Part shown: positions 40,141-48,144 of the stretch, piece after piece
Layout: every line of letters begins with the position of its first letter
Numbering within the stretch: position 1 is the first letter of the stretch
Assembly: GCF_014873495.1 (NCBI RefSeq)
Contig: NZ_JADBGF010000001.1
Coordinates: 5,146,001-5,210,000 of the forward strand
Direction of reading: 5' to 3'
Length of the DNA stretch: 64,000 nt
Origin: Streptomyces stelliscabiei
GTDB lineage: Bacteria > Actinomycetota > Actinomycetes > Streptomycetales > Streptomycetaceae
Program-made: the position numbers and the translations under genes
The notes under the pieces: model-generated
What the model was told of the DNA's origin: nothing
Database searches by the model: none
What the model saw: only the letters and a program-made list of their open reading frames with translations

Positions 40141-43100
40141 ATGACGGAGAACCGCAACGGCACGGTGATCACGTTCTACTCGTACAAGGGCGGCACCGGG
40201 CGAACGATGACGCTCGCGAACGTGGCGTGGATCCTGGCCGCGGGCGGACACCGCGTCCTGGCCGTCGACTGGGACCTGGAGGCGCCCGGCCTGCACAAGT
40301 TCTTCCACCCCTTCCTGAACCCCGCGATGCTCCGGGCGACCCCCGGGCTGAGCAACCTCATCGGCGACTACCGCCGCGAGGCACTGCGCGACCTGCCCGA
40401 CCGCGCCCCGGACTGGCACCGCCGCTACGCCCGGGTCCGGCCGCACGCGCTGACGCTGGACTGGTCGTTCCCCGAGGGCGGCAGCCTGGACTTCCTGTCC
40501 GCCGGCCGCCGGCACGACGACTATCCGATGATCGGCAACATGGACTGGGAGCTGTTCTACGCCAGTTACGGCGGCGGCCGGTTCTTCGAGGCGATGCGCG
40601 CGGACATGCGGCGCCACTACGACTACACCCTGATCGACAGCCGTACCGGCCTCAGCGACCTCGCCGACGTCTGCACCGTGCAGATGCCCAACACCCTCGT
40701 CGTCTGCTACACCCTCAGCGGCCAGAGCATCGAGGGCGCCGCCGCCGTCGCGCAGAGCGTCCGGGAGCGGTTCGGCCACAAGGGCATCCGCATCCTGCCC
40801 CTCGCCATGCGCATCGATCTCGGGGAGAAGGACAAGCTCGACGCGGGACGCGCCCTGGCCCGCGAGCGCTTCGCCGGGCTCCCGGCCGGCCTGGACGGCG
40901 AACGGCTCACCGACTACTGGTCGTCGATGGAGGTCCTCTACCAGCCCTACTACGCCTACGAGGAGATCCTCGCGGCCTTCGGCGACCCGCCGAAGACGGC
41001 CAACTCCATGCTGAGCGCCTGCGAACGGGTCACCTCCGTCATCACCGAGGGCCGGGTCACCCGACTGCCCCTGATCGGCGAGGAGAAGCGGGCGCGGTAC
41101 AAGGCCGCCTACACCCGGCGGCGGCCGCTGCCCGTCTCCCGGCTGGTGCTGTACTACGTCTCCGAGGACCGGATGTGGGTGGACTGGCTGGAGTCGGTGC
41201 TGCGGGACGCGGGCTTCGAGGTGGTGCCCATGGACGTCCGCGAACTGCCGCAGGACGCCGACGGGCTCCCCGGGGACGACGACCGCACGGGGCCCGGAGC
41301 CGCGGCGCACCCGGACCCGGACGACGACTCGGAACGGCTGCTCGCCGTGGTCTCCCCCGCCTTCCTCAACTCCCGGCGGGCCCGTCGGGCGTGGGACGAC
41401 GCGGTACGCGCCGGGGGGCGCAAGCCCCGGAACCGGCCGGTGGCGGTGCGGGTCGACGACGTCCGGCTCAGCCTGCCGCACTCCGGCCGGGGCGCCATCG
41501 ACCTGACCCGGCTGGACGAGGAGCGGGCGTACACCACGCTGCTGACCGGCCTCGACCACCCGGACATCCTGCCGGCGCCCCCCGGCGGCGCCGCGCGCTT
41601 CCCCAACACCGGCACGCGCATCTCCAACGTCCAGCCCCGCTACCCGTGGTTCACCGGTCGCTCACCGATCCTGGACCGGCTGCGTGAGCGCCTGGTCAGC
41701 GGCCGCTCCGGCCAGCGGCTGCCGCAGGTGCTGCACGGCCTGGGCGGGGTGGGCAAGTCCCAGCTGGCGCGCGAGTACGCGCACCGGTTCAAGGCGGACT
41801 ACGACCTGGTGTGGTGGATCGACGCCGAACAGCCGGACCTGGTCCTGCCGAAGGTGGCCGCGCTCGCCCAGGAGCTGGACCTCCCCGTCGGTGACGACGT
41901 GGCGGAGGCGGCAGAGGCGGCCATGGCCGCGCTCCGGCAGGGGGACCCCTGCGCGCGGTGGCTGCTGATCTTCGACAACGTCCCCGACCTGGACAAGGCG
42001 CTGCACCTCTTCCCGGAGCGTTCCGGGCCCCTGCCCGACCACGTCTACGGTCATGTCCTGGTCACCACCCGGGCCCGGCCCGCCTCGACCGCCGTCCAGT
42101 CGCTGGAGATGGAGGTCTTCACCCGCGAGGAGAGCGTGGAGCACCTGTGCCGCCGGGTGCCGGGACTGCGCGAGGACGACGCGGACCGGGTCGCCGACGC
42201 GCTGGGCGACCTGCCGCTCGCCGTGGAGGTGGCGGCGGCCTGGCTGGAGACGACGGCCACCCCGGTGCAGGAGTACATCGAGCAGCTGAGGGAGCAGTCC
42301 ACCCGGGTGCTGTCCGTGCAGGAGGCCGTGGACGCGGTCGAGTACCCGTCCTCCGTGGGCGCCACCTGGAACATCTCCATCGCCCGGCTGCGCGAGGAGT
42401 CACCGGCCGCCGCCCGGCTCCTGGAACTGTGCGCCTTCTTCGCCGCCGAGCCCATCTCGATGTCCCTGATCAGCAGCGACGCGATGATCGACGCGCTCCT
42501 GCCGTACGACAGGGATCTGCGGGCGCGCTACATGCTCGGCCGCGTCACCCAGGCCCTGAACCGCCTCGCGCTCGCCAAGGTCGACTCCGCCGACAACTCC
42601 ATCCAGGTGCACCGGCTGGTGCAGGCGGCGGTGCGGGACAGCCTGGACGACGAGCAGCATGTGCAGACCATGCACGAGGTGCACCGCATCCTCGCCGCCG
42701 CGCGGCCCAGCGAGGGCGCCGTGGACGATCCGGCGCAGTGGCCCGGTCTGGAGGTGATCTGGCCCCACCTGACCCCCTCGAACATCCGCTCGTGCACCAA
42801 GGACGAGCCGCGCCAGCTGATGGTGGACCGCGTCCGCTATCTGTGCAGGCGCGGCGAACTGCAGGCCGCGCGCACCCTGGCCACCCAGCTGCACGAGCTG
42901 TGGACGGACGCGTTCGGGGACCGCGACGACGAGCAGATCCTCAACCTGCGCTTCCAGCTGGCGAACGTGCTGCGGGCCCAGGGCGACTACCAGGCCGCCG
43001 TCGCCATGGACGAGAGCACCCGGGACGGCCGGCGGCGGCTGTTCGGCGAGGCCCATCCGACCGTTCTCATCGCCTCCGGCAGCGTCGCCGCCGACTACCG

Positions 43101-44145
43101 GGCGTTGGGCCGCTTCAAGGAGGCCCTGGAGCTGGACACCCGGATCCACCAGGGCTTCGCGGCCGTCTTCGGCGAGGACCATCCGCGAACGCTGTCCGCC
43201 GCCAACAACCTCGCCATCGACTTCCGGCTGGCCGGTGACAGCGAGGCCGCGCGCCGGCTCGACGAGGACACGGTCCGCCGCCGTACCGCGCTGCTGGGCC
43301 CGACGCATCCGTACACCCTCGCCACCAAGGGGCTCCACGCGCGCGACCTGCGGGATCTCGGCGACTACCGGACCTCCGCCGAGTTCCTGCGCGAGGTGCG
43401 TGAAGGGTTCGAGCAGGTGTTCAACCCGGGGGTGCCCGAGGTCCTCCAGGCCGACAAGAGCCTCGCGGTCTCCCTGCGCAAGGCGGGACGTACCGCCGAG
43501 GCGCTGCGGATCACGGAGGAGACCTGGAAGACGTACGCCCGCTACCACGACCGCTACGGCAGCACGATCCCCGAGGTCCTCGCCTGCGGGCTCAACCTCG
43601 CCGCGGACTACTACGCCACGGACGCCGAGGACGGTCCCGCGCGGGCGGTCCGCCAGGTCGAGGAGGTGCTCGACGGGTACCGGGACTCGTTCGGCGCCGA
43701 ACACCCGTTCACCATGTACTGCTTCAACAACCTCGCCATGTACCACCGGGCCCTCGGCAACACGGAGACGGCCGAGGAGCTGAGCCGTCACGCCCGCGAC
43801 TGTCTGGCCGCCACCCTCGGGGACGACCACCCGTCCGTTCTGTCCGCCGGCCTGAACCTGGCCAACACCTACGGGGACCGGGGGCTGCACGAGAGGGCCG
43901 AGCACTGGGAGCGCCGGGCCGTGGACGGACTGCGCCGGAGGTTCGGCCCAGACCACCCCGATGTGCTGGTCGGCATGGGCAATCTGGCGGTCACCCTGCG
44001 GGGCACCGGCCGTGAGGAGGCCGTGCAGCTCCAGGAGAGGGCGGTGAACCGGCTGACCCATCTGCTGGGCAGAACCCACCCGGTCACCACGCTGGTCCGG
44101 TCCTGGCAGCGCGTCGGACGGGATCTGGAGCCGCATCAGATCTGA
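40141..44145 (+). CDS. fxsT: FxsT: MinD-like ATPase, TIR-like, NB-ARC and TPR fusion (FxSxx-COOH system)
   Basis: 1334 aa. Domain order: ParA/MinD-like ATPase with the deviant Walker A YSYKGGTGRTM (~13-23) and LAVDWDLEAPGL; a TIR-like domain (~332-475: SRLVLYYVSEDRMWVDWLES, LLAVVSPAFLNSRRA); NB-ARC/STAND NTPase with P-loop GLGGVGKSQ (~535), Walker B WLLIFDN (~608), LVTTRARP and LPLAVEVAAAW; then C-terminal TPRs (~930-1320) of the long kinesin-light-chain type (FGEAHPTVLIASG, FGEDHPRTLSAANNLA and similar). This is the build of STAND immune receptors, where the repeats sense a ligand and the NTPase oligomerises. It may sense the FxsA product or a cell-state cue. Confidence 0.9.
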   Translation: MTENRNGTVITFYSYKGGTGRTMTLANVAWILAAGGHRVLAVDWDLEAPGLHKFFHPFLNPAMLRATPGLSNLIGDYRREALRDLPDRAPDWHRRYARVRPHALTLDWSFPEGGSLDFLSAGRRHDDYPMIGNMDWELFYASYGGGRFFEAMRADMRRHYDYTLIDSRTGLSDLADVCTVQMPNTLVVCYTLSGQSIEGAAAVAQSVRERFGHKGIRILPLAMRIDLGEKDKLDAGRALARERFAGLPAGLDGERLTDYWSSMEVLYQPYYAYEEILAAFGDPPKTANSMLSACERVTSVITEGRVTRLPLIGEEKRARYKAAYTRRRPLPVSRLVLYYVSEDRMWVDWLESVLRDAGFEVVPMDVRELPQDADGLPGDDDRTGPGAAAHPDPDDDSERLLAVVSPAFLNSRRARRAWDDAVRAGGRKPRNRPVAVRVDDVRLSLPHSGRGAIDLTRLDEERAYTTLLTGLDHPDILPAPPGGAARFPNTGTRISNVQPRYPWFTGRSPILDRLRERLVSGRSGQRLPQVLHGLGGVGKSQLAREYAHRFKADYDLVWWIDAEQPDLVLPKVAALAQELDLPVGDDVAEAAEAAMAALRQGDPCARWLLIFDNVPDLDKALHLFPERSGPLPDHVYGHVLVTTRARPASTAVQSLEMEVFTREESVEHLCRRVPGLREDDADRVADALGDLPLAVEVAAAWLETTATPVQEYIEQLREQSTRVLSVQEAVDAVEYPSSVGATWNISIARLREESPAAARLLELCAFFAAEPISMSLISSDAMIDALLPYDRDLRARYMLGRVTQALNRLALAKVDSADNSIQVHRLVQAAVRDSLDDEQHVQTMHEVHRILAAARPSEGAVDDPAQWPGLEVIWPHLTPSNIRSCTKDEPRQLMVDRVRYLCRRGELQAARTLATQLHELWTDAFGDRDDEQILNLRFQLANVLRAQGDYQAAVAMDESTRDGRRRLFGEAHPTVLIASGSVAADYRALGRFKEALELDTRIHQGFAAVFGEDHPRTLSAANNLAIDFRLAGDSEAARRLDEDTVRRRTALLGPTHPYTLATKGLHARDLRDLGDYRTSAEFLREVREGFEQVFNPGVPEVLQADKSLAVSLRKAGRTAEALRITEETWKTYARYHDRYGSTIPEVLACGLNLAADYYATDAEDGPARAVRQVEEVLDGYRDSFGAEHPFTMYCFNNLAMYHRALGNTETAEELSRHARDCLAATLGDDHPSVLSAGLNLANTYGDRGLHERAEHWERRAVDGLRRRFGPDHPDVLVGMGNLAVTLRGTGREEAVQLQERAVNRLTHLLGRTHPVTTLVRSWQRVGRDLEPHQI

Positions 44146-44335
44146 CGCGGGGCGCGTGCGTCCGCCGGGGGGCGACTGCGGGGGGCGTGCGACTGCGGGG
44201 ACGCGTCCGCGTGGGGTATGGGGGCGTGTCCGGGTGGGGTACGAGGGCGTGTCCGCCTGGGCTGCGGGGGGGGGCGCTCGCGTGGGGTAGGGGGCGCGGG
44301 CTGCGGAGGCGGGTCCGCGTGCGGCGTGCTGTGGG

Positions 44336-44788
44336 CTACACGGCCATCAGCGGGGCGTCCTCGCGCCACTTGAGGATCTTGTCGAAGCTGACGACCGCGC
44401 CGCCGTGGCCCGGTTTGTTGCCGATGTGGACGTGGTCGGCCAGTTCGCGGATGAGACAGAGGCCGCGCCCGTTCTCGGCGTCCGTGTGGGCCTGGGCCGG
44501 ACGGACGGGGTGACGGTGCGGGAAGCCGGGGCCGGAGTCCGCGACCTCGATACGGCACTTCTCTCCGTCGAGGTAGGCGGTGACCCGGTACGCCTCGGTG
44601 GTCGCGCCGGCCGAGAGCCCACCGCCGTGCTCGACAGCGTTGGCGCAGGCCTCGCTGAGGGCGACGGAGAGGTCGTAGGAGACGTCCGGGTCGACGCCCG
44701 CCGTCTCCATCGTGCCGATCAGCAGCCGCCGGGCGAGCGGCACGCTCGCAGCCTCACGCCGCAAATGGAGTGACCACCAGATGCTCAT
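44336..44788 (-). CDS. RsbW-like ATP-binding anti-sigma-type protein
   Basis: 150 aa GHKL ATPase. N-box ALSEACANAVEHG (~43-55), G1 IEVADSGPGFPHR (~80) and G2 NGRGLCLIRELADHV (~106) are complete. It resembles the serine-kinase anti-sigma factors that pair with PP2C phosphatases such as that at 30.3 kb, though no direct link is visible. Convergent with fxsT; a highly G-rich 190-bp spacer separates them. Confidence 0.9.
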   Translation of the reverse strand: MSIWWSLHLRREAASVPLARRLLIGTMETAGVDPDVSYDLSVALSEACANAVEHGGGLSAGATTEAYRVTAYLDGEKCRIEVADSGPGFPHRHPVRPAQAHTDAENGRGLCLIRELADHVHIGNKPGHGGAVVSFDKILKWREDAPLMAV

Positions 44789-45101
44789 GCTCCAGCCTCC
44801 AGGCCGCGGCTCGACATACCGTTACGTATTGCCGCCGAGAGCACCGCGCAATCGCCCGGACGCTGTCTGTCCGCCCATACGGCGGATGCGGCCCCCGCAC
44901 ATTCGGTGTATGCGGACCGAACCCTTCCGAATCACCTGTCACTCCGTGCACACAAGGCCACGGCTTTGGGGGCTCCGCCACGCCACCCCCACCCCCGTCG
45001 CGCCCGCGCCCCCACCTGAACACCGCCGCCCTCGCCCCCGTACCTCCCGCCATGAACCCGCCGAACCCAGCGGAGCGCCCCGGTGCGATGATGGGCCCGC
45101 C
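44789..45101. other. Divergent intergenic region
   Basis: About 310 bp between the leftward anti-sigma-type gene and the rightward membrane-protein gene. Nothing firm is seen; TACCGTTACGTA (44818-44829) is an AT-richer candidate for the leftward promoter. Confidence 0.35.
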
Positions 45102-45917
45102 ATGACTGCCCCCCGCCCCCACCGGCCGACCACCCCGCGCCCCGTGCGCGCCGGAGGTGAACTCCGGTTTCCACGAGCCGCGATGTTCGCCGCGGTCTGC
45201 GTCGCGCTGGCCGGGGCCGGACACGCGCTCGCCTCGTGCGCGGCGATCCCGCTGTGGACCCTGGGTATCGGCTTCGCCGGCGTCTTCGCCGTCGCGGCCG
45301 CTCTGGCCGGACGGGAACGCTCCCTGCCGGGCATCGCGGCGACCCTGGCGGTGGGCCAGACCCTGCTGCACGCTCTGTTCGGACTGGGCCAGCACGGGCC
45401 GACGGCCGCGTCACGGACCGCGGAGGCCATGGACGCGGCGCTCGTGGAGCGTGCCGCCCGCTTCGTGTGCGGCACGACCGCGGCGGCCCTGAGCCCCGCG
45501 CAGGCCCAGCGGATCCTGGTCGAGGCCGGGGTGGGCGGCACACACGCCGCGCACGCCCCGACGGACACCATGACGACCGTGGCGGGCTCCCCCGTCACCC
45601 TCCTGCCGTCGCTGCCCATGATGCTCGGCCATGTGCTGGCGGCCTTGGCCGCCGGCTGGCTGCTTCGCCACGGCGACCTCGCACTGCTCCGCCTGGCCCG
45701 CCTGTCGGGCCATGAGCCGCTCGTACGGTCCCTGCGCGGCGCGCTCGCGCTGGCGCTGGCCCTTCGCTCCGGGCTCCCGAGCGCGCCGGAGGCCGTTCCC
45801 TGCGCCCCGCGTGCCGGGTACGCGGCGCCCGCGACCCTGCGGACGACCGCCCTGCAGCACACGCTCGTCCGGCGCGGACCACCGGCCGCCGCGTCCGCCC
45901 TCACCCTCGCCGCCTGA
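45102..45917 (+). CDS. Polytopic membrane protein heading the copper cluster
   Basis: 271 aa. Hydrophobic helices are at FPRAAMFAAVCVALAGAGHA, IPLWTLGIGFAGVFAVAAAL, GIAATLAVGQTLLHALFG and SLPMMLGHVLAALAAGWLL, with a further hydrophobic C-terminal region. Histidines (GLGQHGP, THAAHAPTDTM) lie in the loop before the fourth helix and could bind copper. It precedes the YcnI-Sco-PCu(A)C-CopCD genes in the same direction, suggesting a role in copper handling or cytochrome oxidase biogenesis. No named family is evident to me. Confidence 0.75.
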   Translation: MTAPRPHRPTTPRPVRAGGELRFPRAAMFAAVCVALAGAGHALASCAAIPLWTLGIGFAGVFAVAAALAGRERSLPGIAATLAVGQTLLHALFGLGQHGPTAASRTAEAMDAALVERAARFVCGTTAAALSPAQAQRILVEAGVGGTHAAHAPTDTMTTVAGSPVTLLPSLPMMLGHVLAALAAGWLLRHGDLALLRLARLSGHEPLVRSLRGALALALALRSGLPSAPEAVPCAPRAGYAAPATLRTTALQHTLVRRGPPAAASALTLAA

Positions 45918-46091
45918 CACGACGCCCGCTCACTCCACACCTGGGAGGGGAGTCGTCGACGGCGTCGAGACACGCGCCGCATCCGCCTCAGCTCCCGGCC
46001 CCCGGCTTCTCGCTTCGGGCTCGGCCCCGGCTGCCGCGCGCGGCACGCGCACCCCTCGTCCTCTCCTCCTCACTGTGGAGTGTCACCAGTC

Positions 46092-46838
46092 ATGAAGGCT
46101 TCTCGTATCGCCGCCGTCGGCGCCCTCGCCGGTTCGGCCGTCCTCCTCCTGTCCGGCCCCGCGTTCGCGCACGTCAGCGTCGCGGCGGAAGGCACCGCGG
46201 CCAAGGGCGGGTACGCGACCGTCAACTTCAAGGTTCCCAACGAGCGCGACGACGCCACGACCACCAAGCTCGAGGTGAACTTCCCGACCGACCACCCGCT
46301 CGCCTCGGCCCAGCCGGAGGCCATCCCGGGCTGGGACATCAAGGTCACCAAGGCCAAGCTCGCCAAGCCGGTCGAGCTGCACGGCGAGCAGATCGACGAG
46401 GCCGTCTCCAAGATCACCTGGACCGCCGACGGGACGGGCATCAAGGCGGGCTTCTTCCAGAAGTTCCCGGTCTCCATCGGCCAGCTCCCCGAGAACACCG
46501 ACGAACTGGTCTTCAAGGCGATCCAGACGTACTCCAACAAGGAGGTCGTCCGCTGGATCGAGGTGCCCAAGGACGGCGAGGAGGAGCCCGACAACCCGGC
46601 CCCCGTGCTCGCGCTCTCGGCCGCCTCCGGGGACCACCACGGCTCCGCCGCCTCCACCGCCTCCGACGAGTCCGAGGACGCCGACGACGCCAAGGCCGCG
46701 TCGAAGGAGACCGCCGCCGCCGCGCCCGCCGACACGAGCGACACCACCGCCCGCGTCCTCGGCATCGTCGGCATCGTCGTCGGCGCCGCGGGTGTCGCCT
46801 ACGGCGTGCTGGCCGGCCGTCGGCGCACGACCTCCTGA
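46092..46838 (+). CDS. YcnI-family (DUF1775) extracellular copper-binding protein
   Basis: 248 aa. Signal peptide 1-26 ends GPAFA, so the mature protein starts with His27 (HVSVAAEG), the copper-binding N-terminal histidine of this family. The DUF1775 domain spans 27-180 (GYATVNFKVPNERD, AQPEAIPGWDIKV, FFQKFPVSIGQ). An acidic/Ala linker and a C-terminal transmembrane helix (VLGIVGIVVGAAGVAYGVLA, then RRR) anchor it outside the membrane. It probably delivers or sequesters Cu(II) for the downstream chaperones. Confidence 0.92.
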   Translation: MKASRIAAVGALAGSAVLLLSGPAFAHVSVAAEGTAAKGGYATVNFKVPNERDDATTTKLEVNFPTDHPLASAQPEAIPGWDIKVTKAKLAKPVELHGEQIDEAVSKITWTADGTGIKAGFFQKFPVSIGQLPENTDELVFKAIQTYSNKEVVRWIEVPKDGEEEPDNPAPVLALSAASGDHHGSAASTASDESEDADDAKAASKETAAAAPADTSDTTARVLGIVGIVVGAAGVAYGVLAGRRRTTS

Positions 46839-46923
46839 GCCTCCGGCTTCCCGGCCCCTCCTCCTCGGCGCGCACGTGCAGCCCCCGTGCGCGCCGGGGC
46901 TCGAACCAACTGGACATTTTCCT

Positions 46924-47595
46924 ATGCGCACGAACACGAAGAAGACGTTCGCGGCCGGAGCGCTGCTGGCCGCGGCCGTCCTCGGCCTCTCGGCCTGCGG
47001 CACGGGCGACAGCTCCACGACATCGGTCGCCGAGGTCTCCGACACCGGCCCCCAGAAGCCCTACACGGTCCTCGACCAGCCGTTCACCAAGCCGGATCTG
47101 GTCCTCACCGACACCAGCGGCAAGGCGTACGACCTCCGCGAGGAGACCGAGGGCAAGCCGACGCTGATCTACTTCGGCTACACCAACTGCCCCGACGTCT
47201 GCCCGCTGACCATGAACAACCTGGCGGTCGCGAAGAAGGAGGTGGCGAAGAAGGTGCCGAAGTCGGAGCTGGCGAACCTCCGGCTGGTCTTCGTCACCAC
47301 CGACCCCGAGCGGGACACCCCGGCGGAACTCGGCAAGTGGCTCAAGGGCATCGACCCCGAGATCGTCGGCCTGAGCGGCGACTTCGACGACATCCAGAAG
47401 GGCGCCCTCAAGCTCGGCATCTCCATCAACCCGCCGACCAAGAACAAGAACGGCAAGGTCGTCTCCGAGCACGGCACCCAGGTCATCGCGTTCTCGCCGA
47501 AGACCGACGGGGGCTATGTGCTGTACGACGAGGAGGCCACCGTGCAGGACTACGAGAGGGACCTGCCGAAGCTGCTCAAGGGCGAGAACCCGTGA
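46924..47595 (+). CDS. sco: Sco1/SenC copper metallochaperone lipoprotein
   Basis: 223 aa. Lipoprotein signal with lipobox LSAC (Cys25). The thioredoxin-like domain contains the Cu-binding CPDVC (~90-94) in YFGYTNCPDVCPLTMNNL and the distal His in SEHGTQVIAF. Sco loads copper into cytochrome c oxidase and, in Streptomyces, also serves development through the copper route to the radical oxidase GlxA. The stop overlaps the GTG of the PCu(A)C gene. Confidence 0.93.
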   Translation: MRTNTKKTFAAGALLAAAVLGLSACGTGDSSTTSVAEVSDTGPQKPYTVLDQPFTKPDLVLTDTSGKAYDLREETEGKPTLIYFGYTNCPDVCPLTMNNLAVAKKEVAKKVPKSELANLRLVFVTTDPERDTPAELGKWLKGIDPEIVGLSGDFDDIQKGALKLGISINPPTKNKNGKVVSEHGTQVIAFSPKTDGGYVLYDEEATVQDYERDLPKLLKGENP

Positions 47596-48131
47596 GGCCT
47601 CGACTCGCCGACGCCGTACGGCCTCGGCTCGTCGGTCCCGTACGGCCTCGGCTCGTCGGTCTCGTACGGCCTCGGCTCGTCGGTCCCGTCCTGGTCACCA
47701 CGGCCGCGCTCGTCCTCGCCGGGTGCGGTTCCGGTGACTCCTCTTCCGCCGCCTCCGCCGCGAAGCTGTCCGTGAAGTCCGCGTACATGCCGCAGCCCGT
47801 CACGGACTCCCTGGCCGCCGGTTTCCTCGTCATCCGGAACGACGGCGGCAAGGCGGACGAGCTGACCTCCGTCACCAGCGACATCGCCCAGGACGTCACC
47901 GTGCACGAGACGGACGGGCAGTCGATGCAGGAGATCAAGGGCCTGAAGGTCCCCGCCGACGGCGAACTCGTGCTCAAGAGCGGCGGAAACCACCTGATGT
48001 TCGAGAACCTGAAGCGCAAACCGAAGGAAGGCGAGACGGTGTCCCTTCGGTTGAACTTCACCAAGTCCAAGGCCATCACGGTCGAGATGCCCGTGAAGTC
48101 GGCGACGTACCAGCCGACCAGCGGGCGCTGA
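47592..48131 (+). CDS. ecuC: PCu(A)C copper chaperone (ECuC-like) with repeat-extended N-terminus
   Basis: 179 aa, GTG start overlapping the sco stop (GTGA). After a lipobox LAGC the PCu(A)C domain follows, with Cu-ligand-type residues in SAYMPQPV, VHETDGQSMQ and NHLMFENL. PCu(A)C proteins pass Cu(I) to Sco. The oddity is the N-region: a 24-bp DNA repeat encodes VRPRLVGP three times before the hydrophobic core, giving an unusually long Arg-rich signal peptide. Confidence 0.88.
   Translation: MRPRLADAVRPRLVGPVRPRLVGLVRPRLVGPVLVTTAALVLAGCGSGDSSSAASAAKLSVKSAYMPQPVTDSLAAGFLVIRNDGGKADELTSVTSDIAQDVTVHETDGQSMQEIKGLKVPADGELVLKSGGNHLMFENLKRKPKEGETVSLRLNFTKSKAITVEMPVKSATYQPTSGR
47615..47686 (+). repeat. 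24-bp tandem repeat in the PCu(A)C signal-peptide region
   Basis: Three units of CGTACGGCCTCGGCTCGTCG plus GTC(C/T), preceded by a degenerate partial unit. In frame, encoding V-R-P-R-L-V-G-P/L. Confidence 0.9.
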
Positions 48132-48144
48132 GGGAGGAAGCACC

